From NCBI GenBank assembly GCA_963734815.1, contig CAVTIH010000002.1:62001-126000 (forward strand): DNA of 64,000 nucleotides, in the 5' to 3' direction. Position numbers and translations under genes: made by a program. The notes under the pieces are model-generated. The model was not told the DNA's origin and did not search any database. It worked only from the letters and a program-made list of their open reading frames with translations. The stretch is from Palsa-744 sp963734815 (GTDB taxonomy: Bacteria > Actinomycetota > Thermoleophilia > Solirubrobacterales > Solirubrobacteraceae). Below, one piece after another: positions 16,920-25,295 of the stretch. Positions within the stretch are counted from its first letter, which is position 1, and the number at the start of each line of letters is the position of its first letter.

Positions 16920-16948
16920 GGAGGGGCGAGCATCATGCTCGCCCCTCC
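16920..16948 (-). terminator. Long hairpin after the first toroid gene
   Basis: A 14-bp perfect stem (GGAGGGGCGAGCAT at 16920-16933, its complement at 16935-16948) with one central base lies 21 bp past the stop of the toroid gene. There is no T tract, so it could be a weak terminator, a processing site or an mRNA stabiliser that lowers expression of the downstream genes relative to the first. Confidence 0.6.
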
Positions 16949-16969
16949 GCCAAGCACGCTTCGGTGGCG

Positions 16970-18094
16970 CTACGGCAGCCCCACCAGATGCGGGTAGCTC
17001 GCTTCGTAGAGCCCAAGGACGCCCTGAGCGCTCGCCAGCACATCGGGTTTGCCCGTTTTGCCGCACGCCGGCAGACCGCGTTCGCCCACAGGCTGCCCTT
17101 CGACGGCTTCTTCGAGCCATTTCACGCCGCCGCCGAGCGAGGCTTTGTCCTCGACATCGGCCATGACGCCCAGAGCCGTGCTGTTGGCGCTCTTGAACAG
17201 TTTTGTGAATTCGGTTTCGCTGCAGTAGCTTTCCCACGCTCCGCTAGCGGTCTGATCGCTGTGGAGCCATTTCAGGGCCGATTCGGCAGATGTTTTCGCG
17301 CCGGTGGTTCCCACGGTCAGCAGGGCCTGGATGGCCGCCCCAGTCGAATCGACTTCTACCGCGTTCGGGTTTTCTTCTTCTTTTTTGTTGAACGGCGCTT
17401 TGGTGTTGCATTTGGTAGTCGGCAAGCCCATCGTCGAGCGAAACGCACCAACGAGTTCTTCGGGTTTCGTGCACTGCTGGCTCACCAGATAGGTAGCGCC
17501 TGCTTCGATCACCGATTTGAGGTTCGGTTTACTCGTGCAGGATTTCGCTTCGCACGCCTTCAGAGCGATGATCGCAAACGACTGCGTGGTCACGTTCGAG
17601 AATTCTTCGGTGCCCTTGTCCTTGAAACGTCCTGCTTCGCTGCCTACGTTGACCTGAAGACACTTCAGGTCGGCGATCAGATTGCGTGCCCCAACTTCTT
17701 CGGGGTTATGGCCTTCTGCCTCCACACCCAAAGCGAGCTTCGCGACCGAGCCCGCGTGCATCGCGCCTTCTTCGGCACAGGATTTGGTGCCGATGTATTC
17801 GCTCTTGTGTTCGACAGCGTAGTCATACGTCGCCGTGCGCTTGCTATTGAATTCGCTACCTGCGGCCTTGAACGCCAGCTCACATTCAATCGTCTCGCCG
17901 ATCGACGGCGAGCCAAACAGTTCACAGTAGGCCGGACTACTCGTTTCAGTCGGCTTTAGCTGCGAGGCAAGCCATTTGGCCGCTTCTACCTTCGGCTGCG
18001 CACTCGCCATAGCGGGGGCCGCCAACGCAACAGCGAGCGCGAGCACGCCCACGAGCATCCAAGCTCGCTTGAGCGACTTCGGATGAGTTGACAT
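16970..18094 (-). CDS. Secreted alpha/alpha-toroid protein, first gene behind the B12 riboswitch
   Basis: A 374-residue exported protein. ATG 18094 is set by AGGAGG upstream (CCAGGAGGTAAG) and a clear signal peptide (KRAWMLVGVLALAVALAAP, cleaved near ASA-Q). The mature part has prenyltransferase-like helical repeats: AAKWLASQLKP, YLVSQQCTKPEELVG, WLHSDQTASGAWESY, GVKWLEEAVEG, with TGAAIQALL and ALGVMADV helices. Several Cys residues could form disulphides. It is separated from the next gene by about 310 bp that includes a strong hairpin. A frame open further upstream runs through the riboswitch and is not the true start. Its role is presumably extracellular ligand binding in the same system as the two downstream toroid proteins. 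Confidence 0.82.
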   Translation of the reverse strand: MSTHPKSLKRAWMLVGVLALAVALAAPAMASAQPKVEAAKWLASQLKPTETSSPAYCELFGSPSIGETIECELAFKAAGSEFNSKRTATYDYAVEHKSEYIGTKSCAEEGAMHAGSVAKLALGVEAEGHNPEEVGARNLIADLKCLQVNVGSEAGRFKDKGTEEFSNVTTQSFAIIALKACEAKSCTSKPNLKSVIEAGATYLVSQQCTKPEELVGAFRSTMGLPTTKCNTKAPFNKKEEENPNAVEVDSTGAAIQALLTVGTTGAKTSAESALKWLHSDQTASGAWESYCSETEFTKLFKSANSTALGVMADVEDKASLGGGVKWLEEAVEGQPVGERGLPACGKTGKPDVLASAQGVLGLYEASYPHLVGLP

Positions 18095-18261
18095 AATTTG
18101 TTTCTTACCTCCTGGTGTTTGCCGCGGAGGCCAGCCAGAGAGGGGTCCGCAAGAGTCCCGAAACGAAACAGTCCCCGCACACAAGACGTGTACGAGGACG
18201 GAAACTGGACCGGGACTCGATCCGGGCTCCGCCCGCAGACCACGACGGGATTGATAGAGCT

Positions 18262-18405
18262 GCAACTCGTGGATGAGGTATCCCGGCTTGCCGCGCACCC
18301 AAAGTGGTGGTGCGGCCTACGGTTGCGGGTCAGCGCCGGAATTCGACCGGCTTCCCCTCGCCCACGAGCGATATTCGGTTGTCGGGGCGACCATATCACC
18401 TGCAG
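18262..18405 (-). promoter_or_regulatory. Cobalamin (B12) riboswitch
   Basis: Reading the minus strand, the conserved core is nearly perfect: GGGGAAGCCGGT, then AATTCCGGCGCTGACCCGC and AACCGT, then after a hairpin the B12 box AGCCGGGATACC. A TCGCCC/GGGCGA helix precedes the core. It sits 5' of the toroid-protein operon, with about 170 bases between the B12 box and the start codon. Adenosylcobalamin binding should reduce expression. No classical terminator with a T tract follows, so control may act on translation or Rho. Confidence 0.9.
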
Positions 18406-18719
18406 CGGGGGAGGTCAGTTGGATATTTGTCCGCCGCCGGAAAGGGCGCGTAAGCCCTTGTGCTGGTCGGGGGACGAGACCAGGCGCCATAGCTCTGGTT
18501 CCCCCGCGGCGCTGGCGCGGAAGGCGGCAGACGCCTCAGACCCCCACCATCGAGGCTCACTACCGTTTAGCGAACATGCCCAGCCTGATACGACTTCAGC
18601 CAAAGACGTTCGCCGGCGGTGGCGCCAGCGAGTCTACCGCGACCTGAGAGCCGAAACGCCGGAGTGTCTGCAAGGACGTTCGCCGGGTGGAGATAACCCC
18701 GCTGGACCGCGCAGCGCGG
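18406..18719. other. Gap upstream of the riboswitch, no recognised gene
   Basis: This should contain the promoter of the riboswitch operon on the minus strand. I could not identify a convincing -10/-35 pair. Open frames through it show no protein features. Confidence 0.35.
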
Positions 18720-19003
18720 CCGTCGAGGTCAAGCGGACAAGCAAGAGGCACGAGCGCCAGATCATCTTGCGGCGCGACGACTTCTACGACCGCGACGAGA
18801 TCGACAGGCTGCTCAAGAACGCCCCGAGTGTCCGCGAGGAAGCCTTCCGCCTGCCCGTCGAGGCGCTAGGTCTGAGGAAGGGCGCCGTCGACTCCCAAGC
18901 CAACGTGATCCGCGTCCACGACAACTGGATGCGCAACGCACCGTATACGCATGCCGTGAGCTTTACGGTGCCGACGATCGCCGTACGCGGATCAGGTAAA
19001 TGA
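18720..19003 (+). pseudogene. Possible gene remnant of unknown function
   Basis: The last 95 codons of a longer open frame have coding character: VEVKRTSKRHERQIILRRDD, FYDRDEIDRLLKNAP, EEAFRLPVEALGL. The upstream part of the frame runs antisense to the riboswitch and is not credible, and no good start precedes 18720. It may be the 3' remnant of a gene or a small gene with an unusual start. I do not recognise the family. Confidence 0.3.
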
Positions 19004-19154
19004 TCCGCATTGCCACTACCACCAGCACACCGCCAACACCAGCTGCACCCAGAAGTGCGTACGCAAGTAGAACCAGACCCAGCGCCGCCACGGCGAAAAG
19101 GGAGATATCACGAGTGCGCCCAGACTGCCGTGACCCTTGTCGCATCTCACGCAC
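18963..19154 (-). CDS. Small membrane protein, unknown
   Basis: A 63-residue protein with a basic N-terminus (RQGSRQSGRTRD) and one or two hydrophobic segments (ISLFAVAALGLVLLAYALLG and VGGVLVVVAMRIIYLI) ending in basic residues. It overlaps the 3' end of the possible remnant on the other strand. No family recognised; it could be real or a chance frame. Confidence 0.35.
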   Translation of the reverse strand: MREMRQGSRQSGRTRDISLFAVAALGLVLLAYALLGAAGVGGVLVVVAMRIIYLIRVRRSSAP

Positions 19155-19558
19155 CTAGGTTTGGGGACTGGAAGCGTGATCACGATTGAGCAACCTGCTC
19201 AGCCGAAAGAATCCGTCGTGTAGTGGCGTCCATAGTCGCGCGTCGTCACTATACCCTTTTGCGTAAATCATTCTTAGATTTTCCCGAGAAGGATCCCGAC
19301 AAGACAGCTACCGACATCTCCAGCAGGATTCAGCGCATCCGCCGGGGTACCCACTGCGATATATCCTACAACCCCCTTGACACAATCCGCTTCCGCATGT
19401 CCGCTCGGGATTCCAGGACTCAACACACCCAAGAATCCCCGCTCTACCGGGCAGATCCGCGCCCCCGCTCACCCCGAGGGCGCGGCTGCTACTGCACGAT
19501 GCGGGCTAGCCGCACCGACGAGCCCCTTATCGGGCTTGCCGGTCCGAATTAGACTTAT
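19155..19558. other. Gap with no recognised gene
   Basis: This stretch is locally lower in GC than its surroundings (for example 19250-19400) and holds no open frame with recognisable motifs. I see no tRNA, terminator or repeat worth naming. Confidence 0.4.
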
Positions 19559-19792
19559 TTACTGTTGATTAGGTTGCTTCCCACCGGTCAGCCACCGGTA
19601 CCCCGCACCTATTCCCAACGCCACAAGTATTGTCAGTCCCAGCGATACAGCTATGCCTCCTAGATTGAACCGTCCCTCCAGCACAGCCGCAACAGTACCA
19701 ACGGCGATCGCGGCTACCAACAGCTTAGCCTCGATTTGCCAAAAATTTGCTCTGCGGGGCTTAGAGTCCATGGCCCTCATGTTCACAAGCAT
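19559..19792 (-). CDS. Small two-span membrane protein, unknown
   Basis: A 77-residue protein, or 70 residues if the internal ATG (MDSKPRRANFWQIEAKLL) is used. Two hydrophobic spans are visible: LLVAAIAVGTVAAVLEG and LGGIAVSLGLTILVALGIGAGY. The AT-richer codons differ from neighbouring genes. It ends next to the left end of the IS1380 element. Function unknown. Confidence 0.45.
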   Translation of the reverse strand: MLVNMRAMDSKPRRANFWQIEAKLLVAAIAVGTVAAVLEGRFNLGGIAVSLGLTILVALGIGAGYRWLTGGKQPNQQ

Positions 19793-19848
19793 ACGTCACG
19801 CCTGCCGCCACGGCTCCTCCAAGCGCTCCGCCGACGCATAGGTTCTTA

Positions 19849-21463
19849 GCCTGGATCCACCGGGGGATGTGGTGTTTGGTGGTGATTGGTGCTGGTGGTG
19901 GACGTTTTGGGGGGTGGTCGTGGGTTGAGCGGCGTGAGGGGTGCCGCGCGCCTGTAGTGAGATGTCAGGGTGCGTGTTTTCTGGCAGCGTTGGGTGTGCC
20001 GGTGTCGGCGGGATGGTTGGCTGGTCCTCGGTCGCGGCGGTTTGTGTCAGGTGAGTTCTGGTAGCCCGCGGATGCGGGCGAGCGCGCTGGTGAAGTCGTG
20101 TCGCCATGGCCAGCGCGCGGGAAGATGAAGCGTCCATTGACGCCCCGTGCGGGTCAGGCGGCCGGGGATCTGGAGCAGCCGGCGGCGCATGGTGCGCGCA
20201 ACACGGACGGTCTCGCCGGAGAGCCCGAGCGTGTTGGTCCAGCGCAGCAGGTTGTGCGCGATCGCGGCGATCACTGTCCAGGCGCTGTTCGCGGCAAACT
20301 GGCCGGAGGGAAAGTGCGCGAGCGCCTGGTCTTTGAGATCGCGGATCGTGAGCTCGACGACGGCGTGCTGGCGGTGCTCAGCCTCAACGACCTCAAGCGC
20401 CTCGGTGCGGTTGGTGATGAACGGGAAATACCGCCAGTCCGGCCACAGCTTTGCTTGCGGACCGATCAGCCGGGTGCGGCGCACGATCAGCCGTCGTCCA
20501 TGAGCGGTTATTTCGGCGATCTGCGCTTCGCCGTTTTGGGAGTAGTCCTCCAAGGGCTGCCACGCCTGCTCGGGAATCTGTTTGATCGCGGCGGGAACCC
20601 AGAACTGCATGCGAACGCTGATCGAATAGGACCATCCGGCGCTCTGGAGTCTTGAGATCAGCTTGCTGTTCCAGAACCCCGAGTCGGCCCGCAGAAGCTT
20701 CTCGCCGGTAGCGCCTGCTCGTTTGACGCGGGCGATCAGCTCCTCGGCGAAGCGCACGACACCGCGCTGGGTGTTTGCCTGTCCCTTGCGCAGCCGAACG
20801 TGCAGAATCTCGCCGGTGCCCTCGCGGCTCGCGAGCAGCGGGTGATACCCGCGTTGTTTGGTGTACCCGAAACCGACGCCCTCCTTCTTGTATCCGTAGG
20901 CCTGGCCGATAAAACTGTCCACGTCGACGATCAGCCGCCCGGCGCCCGGGCCGGCACCGGCCCGCCACGCTCGCACCAGCGTCTGATCGAGTACTCGGTC
21001 GAGCTGGCGCACATGCCCGAAAGTGAACGCCCGCAGAAACGTCCCCAACGTCGAGGGCGCCGGCAGCCAGCCACCCAACAATCGGCGCGTGCGACCCGCG
21101 CGCAGCACATCACAATCATCGATCGAATCCGCGCCAAGCAGCATCGCGAACACGAGCGCCATCACCTTCCTGCCCGCGTTCGCCGCGCCCGGCCGGTCAC
21201 GACGAAGCGTCACAAACCGGCCCACGAGAGCCTCGATCCCGAGCCGCCCCGCCAGCGTCGCAACGAGCGCGATTCCCGCGTCCGATACCACACGATCATC
21301 GTCAAAGACGACCCGCATCCCGTCCAGTCCGACCCGCTCGTCATCCTGCACCATACGAGCGACCTCCTGACCCCGGGCCACGACAGCCGCAATCTGTCGC
21401 TACCAAACCCGATTCAGGAGGTCACTCTTTACTCACTACCGGACAACACCGGTGGATCCAGGC
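19849..21463 (-). mobile_element. IS1380-family element, complete
   Basis: Ends are a perfect 15-bp inverted repeat, GCCTGGATCCACCGG at 19849 and its complement ending at 21463. TTA is found on both sides (19846-19848, 21464-21466), a short target duplication. Length 1615 bp suits the family. Confidence 0.9.
20047..21381 (-). CDS. IS1380-family transposase
   Basis: A 444-residue DDE transposase. Visible landmarks are LIVDVDSFIGQAYGYKKEG with the first Asp, the KQRGYHPLLAS motif characteristic of IS1380, LLRADSGFWNSKLI with the second Asp, and the late helical FAANSAWTVIAAIAHNLLRW. The frame is intact and both element ends are present, so it may be functional. Several start codons are possible in the first 20 residues (next ATG at residue 10). 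Confidence 0.92.
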   Translation of the reverse strand: MARGQEVARMVQDDERVGLDGMRVVFDDDRVVSDAGIALVATLAGRLGIEALVGRFVTLRRDRPGAANAGRKVMALVFAMLLGADSIDDCDVLRAGRTRRLLGGWLPAPSTLGTFLRAFTFGHVRQLDRVLDQTLVRAWRAGAGPGAGRLIVDVDSFIGQAYGYKKEGVGFGYTKQRGYHPLLASREGTGEILHVRLRKGQANTQRGVVRFAEELIARVKRAGATGEKLLRADSGFWNSKLISRLQSAGWSYSISVRMQFWVPAAIKQIPEQAWQPLEDYSQNGEAQIAEITAHGRRLIVRRTRLIGPQAKLWPDWRYFPFITNRTEALEVVEAEHRQHAVVELTIRDLKDQALAHFPSGQFAANSAWTVIAAIAHNLLRWTNTLGLSGETVRVARTMRRRLLQIPGRLTRTGRQWTLHLPARWPWRHDFTSALARIRGLPELT

Positions 21464-21724
21464 TTAGAGCGCCTAACGGAATGAGCGTTGTAGGTGTTGG
21501 TGGCAGATGAGGGCGGCGGCGATAGTGAGGCAGGTCGCTCTCTGGGTCGACGTCACGGAAGCTCTCCTCCGCCGATCGAAGGCGTACGCGGATCGGCTCT
21601 GAGCCGGTGATGAGCGCATCGACAGCGCGGCGCATTCTTGCGTATGCCGGGCGGCTTTCAGGGCTGCATTGCATTATCGGGCACAGTCATCCGCGCGGGA
21701 GGACAGCGCCCCGCAGCGCCGTCG

Positions 21725-21806
21725 CGGCAAGATAGGGCTGTGCGGCAACCGCCAGCTCAACCGGGTCCTGCACGTCATCGCGATCGCCAGGGGCAAGCCC
21801 GATTAG
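21725..21806 (+). pseudogene. IS110 C-terminal fragment
   Basis: About 26 codons read GKIGLCGNRQLNRVLHVIAI before a stop at 21804. The GNRQLNRxLHxIAI string is typical of the C-terminal domain of IS110 transposases. The fragment is cut off by the sequence beside the IS1380 element and overlaps the 3' end of the signal peptidase gene on the other strand. Confidence 0.45.
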
Positions 21807-22534
21807 CCTCTGCGTCTATCGGCGTGGGAAAGGTGTCTGCCTCTCAGAACGAAGTCGGTTGCCACACCGACAATCCACGCCGTCGGCACTGGCCCCCAGA
21901 AACGACTGTCGTCGGATTCCCCACGGTTGTCGCCCATCAAGAACCAGTGCCCGGCTGAAATCTTGATCGGGATCGGGAAATTGCACTCTGGGACGCCTCC
22001 GCACGCGCGGATGTAGGGATCACTCTCGCGGATGTACTTGCCCACACCTTTGGCCTTCCGATAGATGTGGCCCTCTCGAACAAAGATCTCGTCGCCCGGC
22101 CCGGCGACGATGCGCTTGATCAACTCCAATTTGGTCTCTTGAGGAACGGGCGCATCGCAGGCAGCTCCGCCGGGCGTGAGAACGTGAGGCTTCGGCCCGC
22201 ACTCCTGCTCCAGCGCACCTTCTGGCTGGTGGTAGACCACGATGGACCCCACAGTCAACGGCTCCTTCTTCACGAGGACCCTCGTGCCGATGGGTAGCGT
22301 CGGTTCCATCGATCCCGACGGCACCCGGTAGAGCTGCGACTGGCCGGCGCCGGAAGTGGAACCAGTGCTGATGCGCACACTGGCATCGGTCACATCGACA
22401 CCGCTCGCGCCGCACCCAGTCGCCAATAGAACGGACGCCATACCGAGCAGCAGGCAAATCGCGGCAGGCATCCTCGCGCGTCCTACCGTCCGCAACCGCC
22501 GAACCGCCAGCACCGACTCCAGCCGGCCCCACAA
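21803..22534 (-). CDS. lepB: Type I signal peptidase with a lipoprotein-like N-terminus
   Basis: An extracytoplasmic serine protease that removes signal peptides. Box B (VPSGSMEPTLPIGTRVLV) has the Ser nucleophile, box D (LELIKRIVAGPGDEIF) the Lys base, and box E is MGDNRGESDDSRFWGPV. Start is a TTG at 22534; GTG or ATG codons within the next 22 residues are alternatives. Unusually, the N-terminal hydrophobic segment ends LLATGC-G, a lipobox, so the enzyme may be anchored as a lipoprotein rather than by a transmembrane helix. The stretch between boxes has two Cys pairs (about QECGPK and RACGGVPEC) that could form disulphides. Its neighbours give no operon context. Confidence 0.88.
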   Translation of the reverse strand: MWGRLESVLAVRRLRTVGRARMPAAICLLLGMASVLLATGCGASGVDVTDASVRISTGSTSGAGQSQLYRVPSGSMEPTLPIGTRVLVKKEPLTVGSIVVYHQPEGALEQECGPKPHVLTPGGAACDAPVPQETKLELIKRIVAGPGDEIFVREGHIYRKAKGVGKYIRESDPYIRACGGVPECNFPIPIKISAGHWFLMGDNRGESDDSRFWGPVPTAWIVGVATDFVLRGRHLSHADRRRG

Positions 22535-22773
22535 CTTGTCGCTCAGAAAAGACGCCAGCCATAGCGAAGAGCTTCGACACGCTCTACTACAACCCTATCC
22601 GTTCAGCCATCGACCCCCATAGAAGCAACGGACGTGGTGCTGTGCGCCGTTCGTAGCGAGCCGAAGGCGAGCGGCGCAGGCCGAAGGGTTCTGCGAAGGC
22701 CGCCGCGAAGCAGGGGCGTGGGGGCTACGGCGAAGCCAGCAGTCAGCGAGCAGGCCCGTAGACGCGGAGACGA

Positions 22774-23091
22774 TCATTTCCCGTCCGTAGTCCCGCTACG
22801 CAAGCCAGCAGCACGAACGTTTCGGCGAGCGAGCGCACTCGCGAGCAGCGAGACGACGTACAGAACCGCGGCGACCGCGCGCGGCCATCCGGGGCTCGCG
22901 GCAAGCGTGATCAAAATGGCTACGCCGGATGCAAGCACCGCGAACCAGTAGTAGGGGGACCTGATCTGTGCCCGAAACGAAGGGTTCCGGCGGTGTCTCG
23001 CGGGATCGTTCGCGGCCTCCCACGACTCCCGAGCCAGATGCTCAGTCAGTCTCTGATCCCAAGGGACCTTCTTCGAAGTACCACCAGCCAC
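22774..23091 (-). CDS. Small two-span membrane protein, unknown
   Basis: A 105-residue protein with a charged N-terminal half (WDQRLTEHLARESWEAANDP) and two spans (YYWFAVLASGVAILITLAAS and AVAAVLYVVSLLASALA) ending in a basic tail. I do not recognise the family. It is transcribed divergently from the next membrane protein gene, with about 60 bp between starts. Confidence 0.55.
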   Translation of the reverse strand: MAGGTSKKVPWDQRLTEHLARESWEAANDPARHRRNPSFRAQIRSPYYWFAVLASGVAILITLAASPGWPRAVAAVLYVVSLLASALARRNVRAAGLRSGTTDGK

Positions 23092-23151
23092 GACAAAACA
23101 ATCTACTGCCTCAATCGAGACATCGCCGCTTCACCGGACTAGGATTATGCC

Positions 23152-23574
23152 GTGGAAGACCCAGCCCTTGGGCATCCGGCGTCACGTGTTCGTCCGTTGC
23201 GGCCGTCGGCGCCACCGCCGATCACGGTGACGATCACCGTCGATGCCTGCCTGTTCGCGTGCGCTGGCCTGATGGCGCTGGCCGATGCTTCGTGGTGGAG
23301 CTTTGTGCTGCCGTTGGTCCTGGGAGCTGCCATCCTCATTGTCTACGGGTGGAGAGCCGCCACGGCACTGGGCATTCGTTCTCGTGATGAAACGCCACGC
23401 GGGTGGCTCATCGCCTTGGCCGTCCCCGGCGGTCTCGCCGGCGCCCTCGCAGCCCACGCAGGCCGATACGCGGGTCTTGTGATCGTAGCCTACCTAGCGT
23501 GCGCTCACATCGGAGAACGGATCATCTGGAGCCGGTTCCGAGTGGCACTCAGCCAGATAGTCGGAGAACGCTAA
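23152..23574 (+). CDS. Membrane protein with about four spans, unknown
   Basis: A 140-residue protein with a Pro-rich N-terminus and about four hydrophobic spans: VDACLFACAGLMALADA, VLPLVLGAAILIVYGW, WLIALAVPGGLAGALAA and YAGLVIVAYLACAHIG. It resembles small DUF-type integral membrane proteins but no specific family is assigned. It is divergent from the gene to its left. Confidence 0.55.
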   Translation: MEDPALGHPASRVRPLRPSAPPPITVTITVDACLFACAGLMALADASWWSFVLPLVLGAAILIVYGWRAATALGIRSRDETPRGWLIALAVPGGLAGALAAHAGRYAGLVIVAYLACAHIGERIIWSRFRVALSQIVGER

Positions 23575-23810
23575 ACCAGCGATCCGCCATTTACGCCAGC
23601 CGGTCAGCGGTTCGCCTGGCGCAGTCTCCTCCCCGAGCAGCGCGCGGCTCCTCCCGATCTCGCCGGCGTTCACGGAGCTGGCCCGGGCGGTGAGGATATT
23701 CAGCCGCGATGCGCGCTCCTCATGGCCACTGGTGACCATCATGCGCCATAGAACGGCGCGATCTGTCGGCGACAGAACGCTCACGAGTTCTAAACGATTA
23801 TTGATGCATA

Positions 23811-23846
23811 TAAAGACTTATGCTATAAGCATCTATAATCTTTCAT
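23811..23846 (+). promoter_or_regulatory. Sigma70-type promoter with an inverted repeat in the spacer (leaderless start)
   Basis: TTGATG (23811-23816) and TATAAT (23834-23839) are separated by exactly 17 bases. Inside the spacer, ATGCT-ATA-AGCAT (23820-23832) is a perfect inverted repeat positioned to act as an operator. The expected transcription start lies only a few bases before the ATG at 23850, so the mRNA would be leaderless or nearly so. Confidence 0.75.
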
Positions 23847-23849
23847 AGC

Positions 23850-25049
23850 ATGGACCCGATCAAGAACCCCTACACCCCAAACGCCGGCTCGCGGCCCCCA
23901 GCACTCGCCGGCCGCCACGCGGAGCTCGAGCAGTTTCGCGTCCTCGTAGGACGCTTGGCGCGCGGTGCAACCGAGCAAAGCATGATCATCCGTGGCCTGC
24001 GAGGCGTTGGCAAGACCGCGCTGCTGAATATCTTCGAGGACCAAGCTGAGAACGCCGGCTTCCTGACCTTCTACCACGAGCTGACACCCCAGGCCGGTCT
24101 TGCTAGCGAGCTGGCGCGCGACGCCCATCTGGCGCTCTCCCGTCTGAAGCTCACCGCAAAAATGCTCGCCACAATCCGCAGCGCACTCGGACAGCTACAG
24201 TCGATCAAGCTCTCCGGCCCAGAAGGAATCAGCCTATCGATCGACATGCGCAGCGCCGATGAAGCGACACTGGCGAGTGACCTCACCGAGCTCTTTCTCC
24301 AGCTCGGCCATGCCGCACGCGAGGCCAACAGCGGAGTTGTATTCCTGCTCGACGAGGTCCAGTTCGCTGAGCCCGCCCAGTTTCGCGGGATGATCAGCGC
24401 ACTACACAGAGCGACCCAGCGCAGCCTGCCCATAACACTCGCTGCCGCCGGCCTACCGCAGATCCCGAAGCTCACCGGCGAGGCACGGAGCTACGCGGAG
24501 CGACTCTTCACGTTCCCCGTAATCGGCAACCTCTCACAGGACGACGCCGAAGCCGCACTAGTAGAACCCGCACAGGCACATGATGTGGCCTTCGAGAAGG
24601 ACGCCATCGCCGCGGCACTCGACTGGACCGCCGGCTACCCATTCTACATACAGCAACTCGGCAAGCACGCCTGGAACCGCGCACCAGCCTCGCCCATCTC
24701 CCTAACCGCCATCGAGGACGCCAAGCCGACCGCCCAGGCCGCGCTCGACCAGACCATGTACGAGGTCAGAATGCAGCGCGCCACCAAAACCGAGCAACGC
24801 TACATGCGCGCAATGGCCGAGCTCGGACCCGGCCCCTACCGCACCGGCGACGTCGCCCACGCAACCGGAAAGCCGACAACCGCCCTCTCCCCCGTACGCC
24901 AAAGCCTGCTCTCTAAGGGCCTCATCTACGCCACCGAGGACTACGGCCACATCGACTTCACGGTCCCGCGCTTCGACGAATACCTCAGACGCCAACTCAC
25001 CCACCGCCCACCACACCCGCGAGGCCGGACCCGCAACACACCCACGTGA
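23850..25049 (+). CDS. AAA+ ATPase with C-terminal winged helix
   Basis: A 399-residue STAND/Orc1-like ATPase. Walker A is GLRGVGKT (about 49-56), Walker B is VVFLLDEVQF (about 163-172), followed by sensor-like LPITLAAAGLPQIPK. The lid has the FPVIGNLSQDDA and TAGYPFYIQQLGKHAW motifs common in archaeal-type ATPases. The C-terminal 100 residues form a winged helix (TEQRYMRAMAELG, TGDVAHATGKPTTALSPVRQ). Such proteins often regulate mobile elements or defence. It is a single gene with a strong promoter and is followed closely by a tRNA-end-like scar, so it is likely island cargo. No effector domain is present. Confidence 0.82.
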   Translation: MDPIKNPYTPNAGSRPPALAGRHAELEQFRVLVGRLARGATEQSMIIRGLRGVGKTALLNIFEDQAENAGFLTFYHELTPQAGLASELARDAHLALSRLKLTAKMLATIRSALGQLQSIKLSGPEGISLSIDMRSADEATLASDLTELFLQLGHAAREANSGVVFLLDEVQFAEPAQFRGMISALHRATQRSLPITLAAAGLPQIPKLTGEARSYAERLFTFPVIGNLSQDDAEAALVEPAQAHDVAFEKDAIAAALDWTAGYPFYIQQLGKHAWNRAPASPISLTAIEDAKPTAQAALDQTMYEVRMQRATKTEQRYMRAMAELGPGPYRTGDVAHATGKPTTALSPVRQSLLSKGLIYATEDYGHIDFTVPRFDEYLRRQLTHRPPHPRGRTRNTPT

Positions 25050-25126
25050 CCACACGAGCGACGCGGCACACGGGACACCAGCCGAGCCGCAACTCGTCCA
25101 ATTCCCGGCCAAGTACGTGCCGCGCC

Positions 25127-25295
25127 GTGACCCATCTTTGGGCCAAGTCATTTTGTCCGATGCGTCCCATGCGTCCGCGATCCCGCACAAAACGGAGGAT
25201 CTGGACGCCGGCGGACGCATCTTGCGCCCGTGAATAAGGTTTGAGGGCCTTGTCCTGTGTAAGCGGGGTGGTGGTTCGAGTCCACTCGGGCGCAT
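25127..25295 (+). repeat. tRNA-3'-end-like repeat B with long 5' homology to repeat C
   Basis: 25127-25253 is nearly identical to 27988-28110. It contains the inverted pair GATGCGTCC/GGACGCATC. Here the 5' acceptor strand GCGCCCG (25224-25230) can pair with CGGGCGC (25287-25293) beside a canonical T arm, over 71 nt, but no D arm is recognisable. It is therefore a degenerate tRNA-like element or attachment scar, not a secure tRNA gene. Confidence 0.65.

Noticed and set aside
12502..18094. Toroid proteins as terpene cyclases or protein prenyltransferases
   Set aside because: They are exported, lack the DxDD or zinc-site residues I would expect, and sit under a B12 riboswitch with an ExbB-like channel.
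18098..18719. Open frame on the plus strand through the riboswitch
   Set aside because: It is antisense to a strongly conserved riboswitch and its translation has no protein-like features; only the last 95 codons are kept as a possible remnant.
23494..23784. Minus-strand 96-residue frame before the AAA+ ATPase
   Set aside because: It overlaps the 3' end of the membrane protein gene, lacks a ribosome site or motifs and could not be supported.
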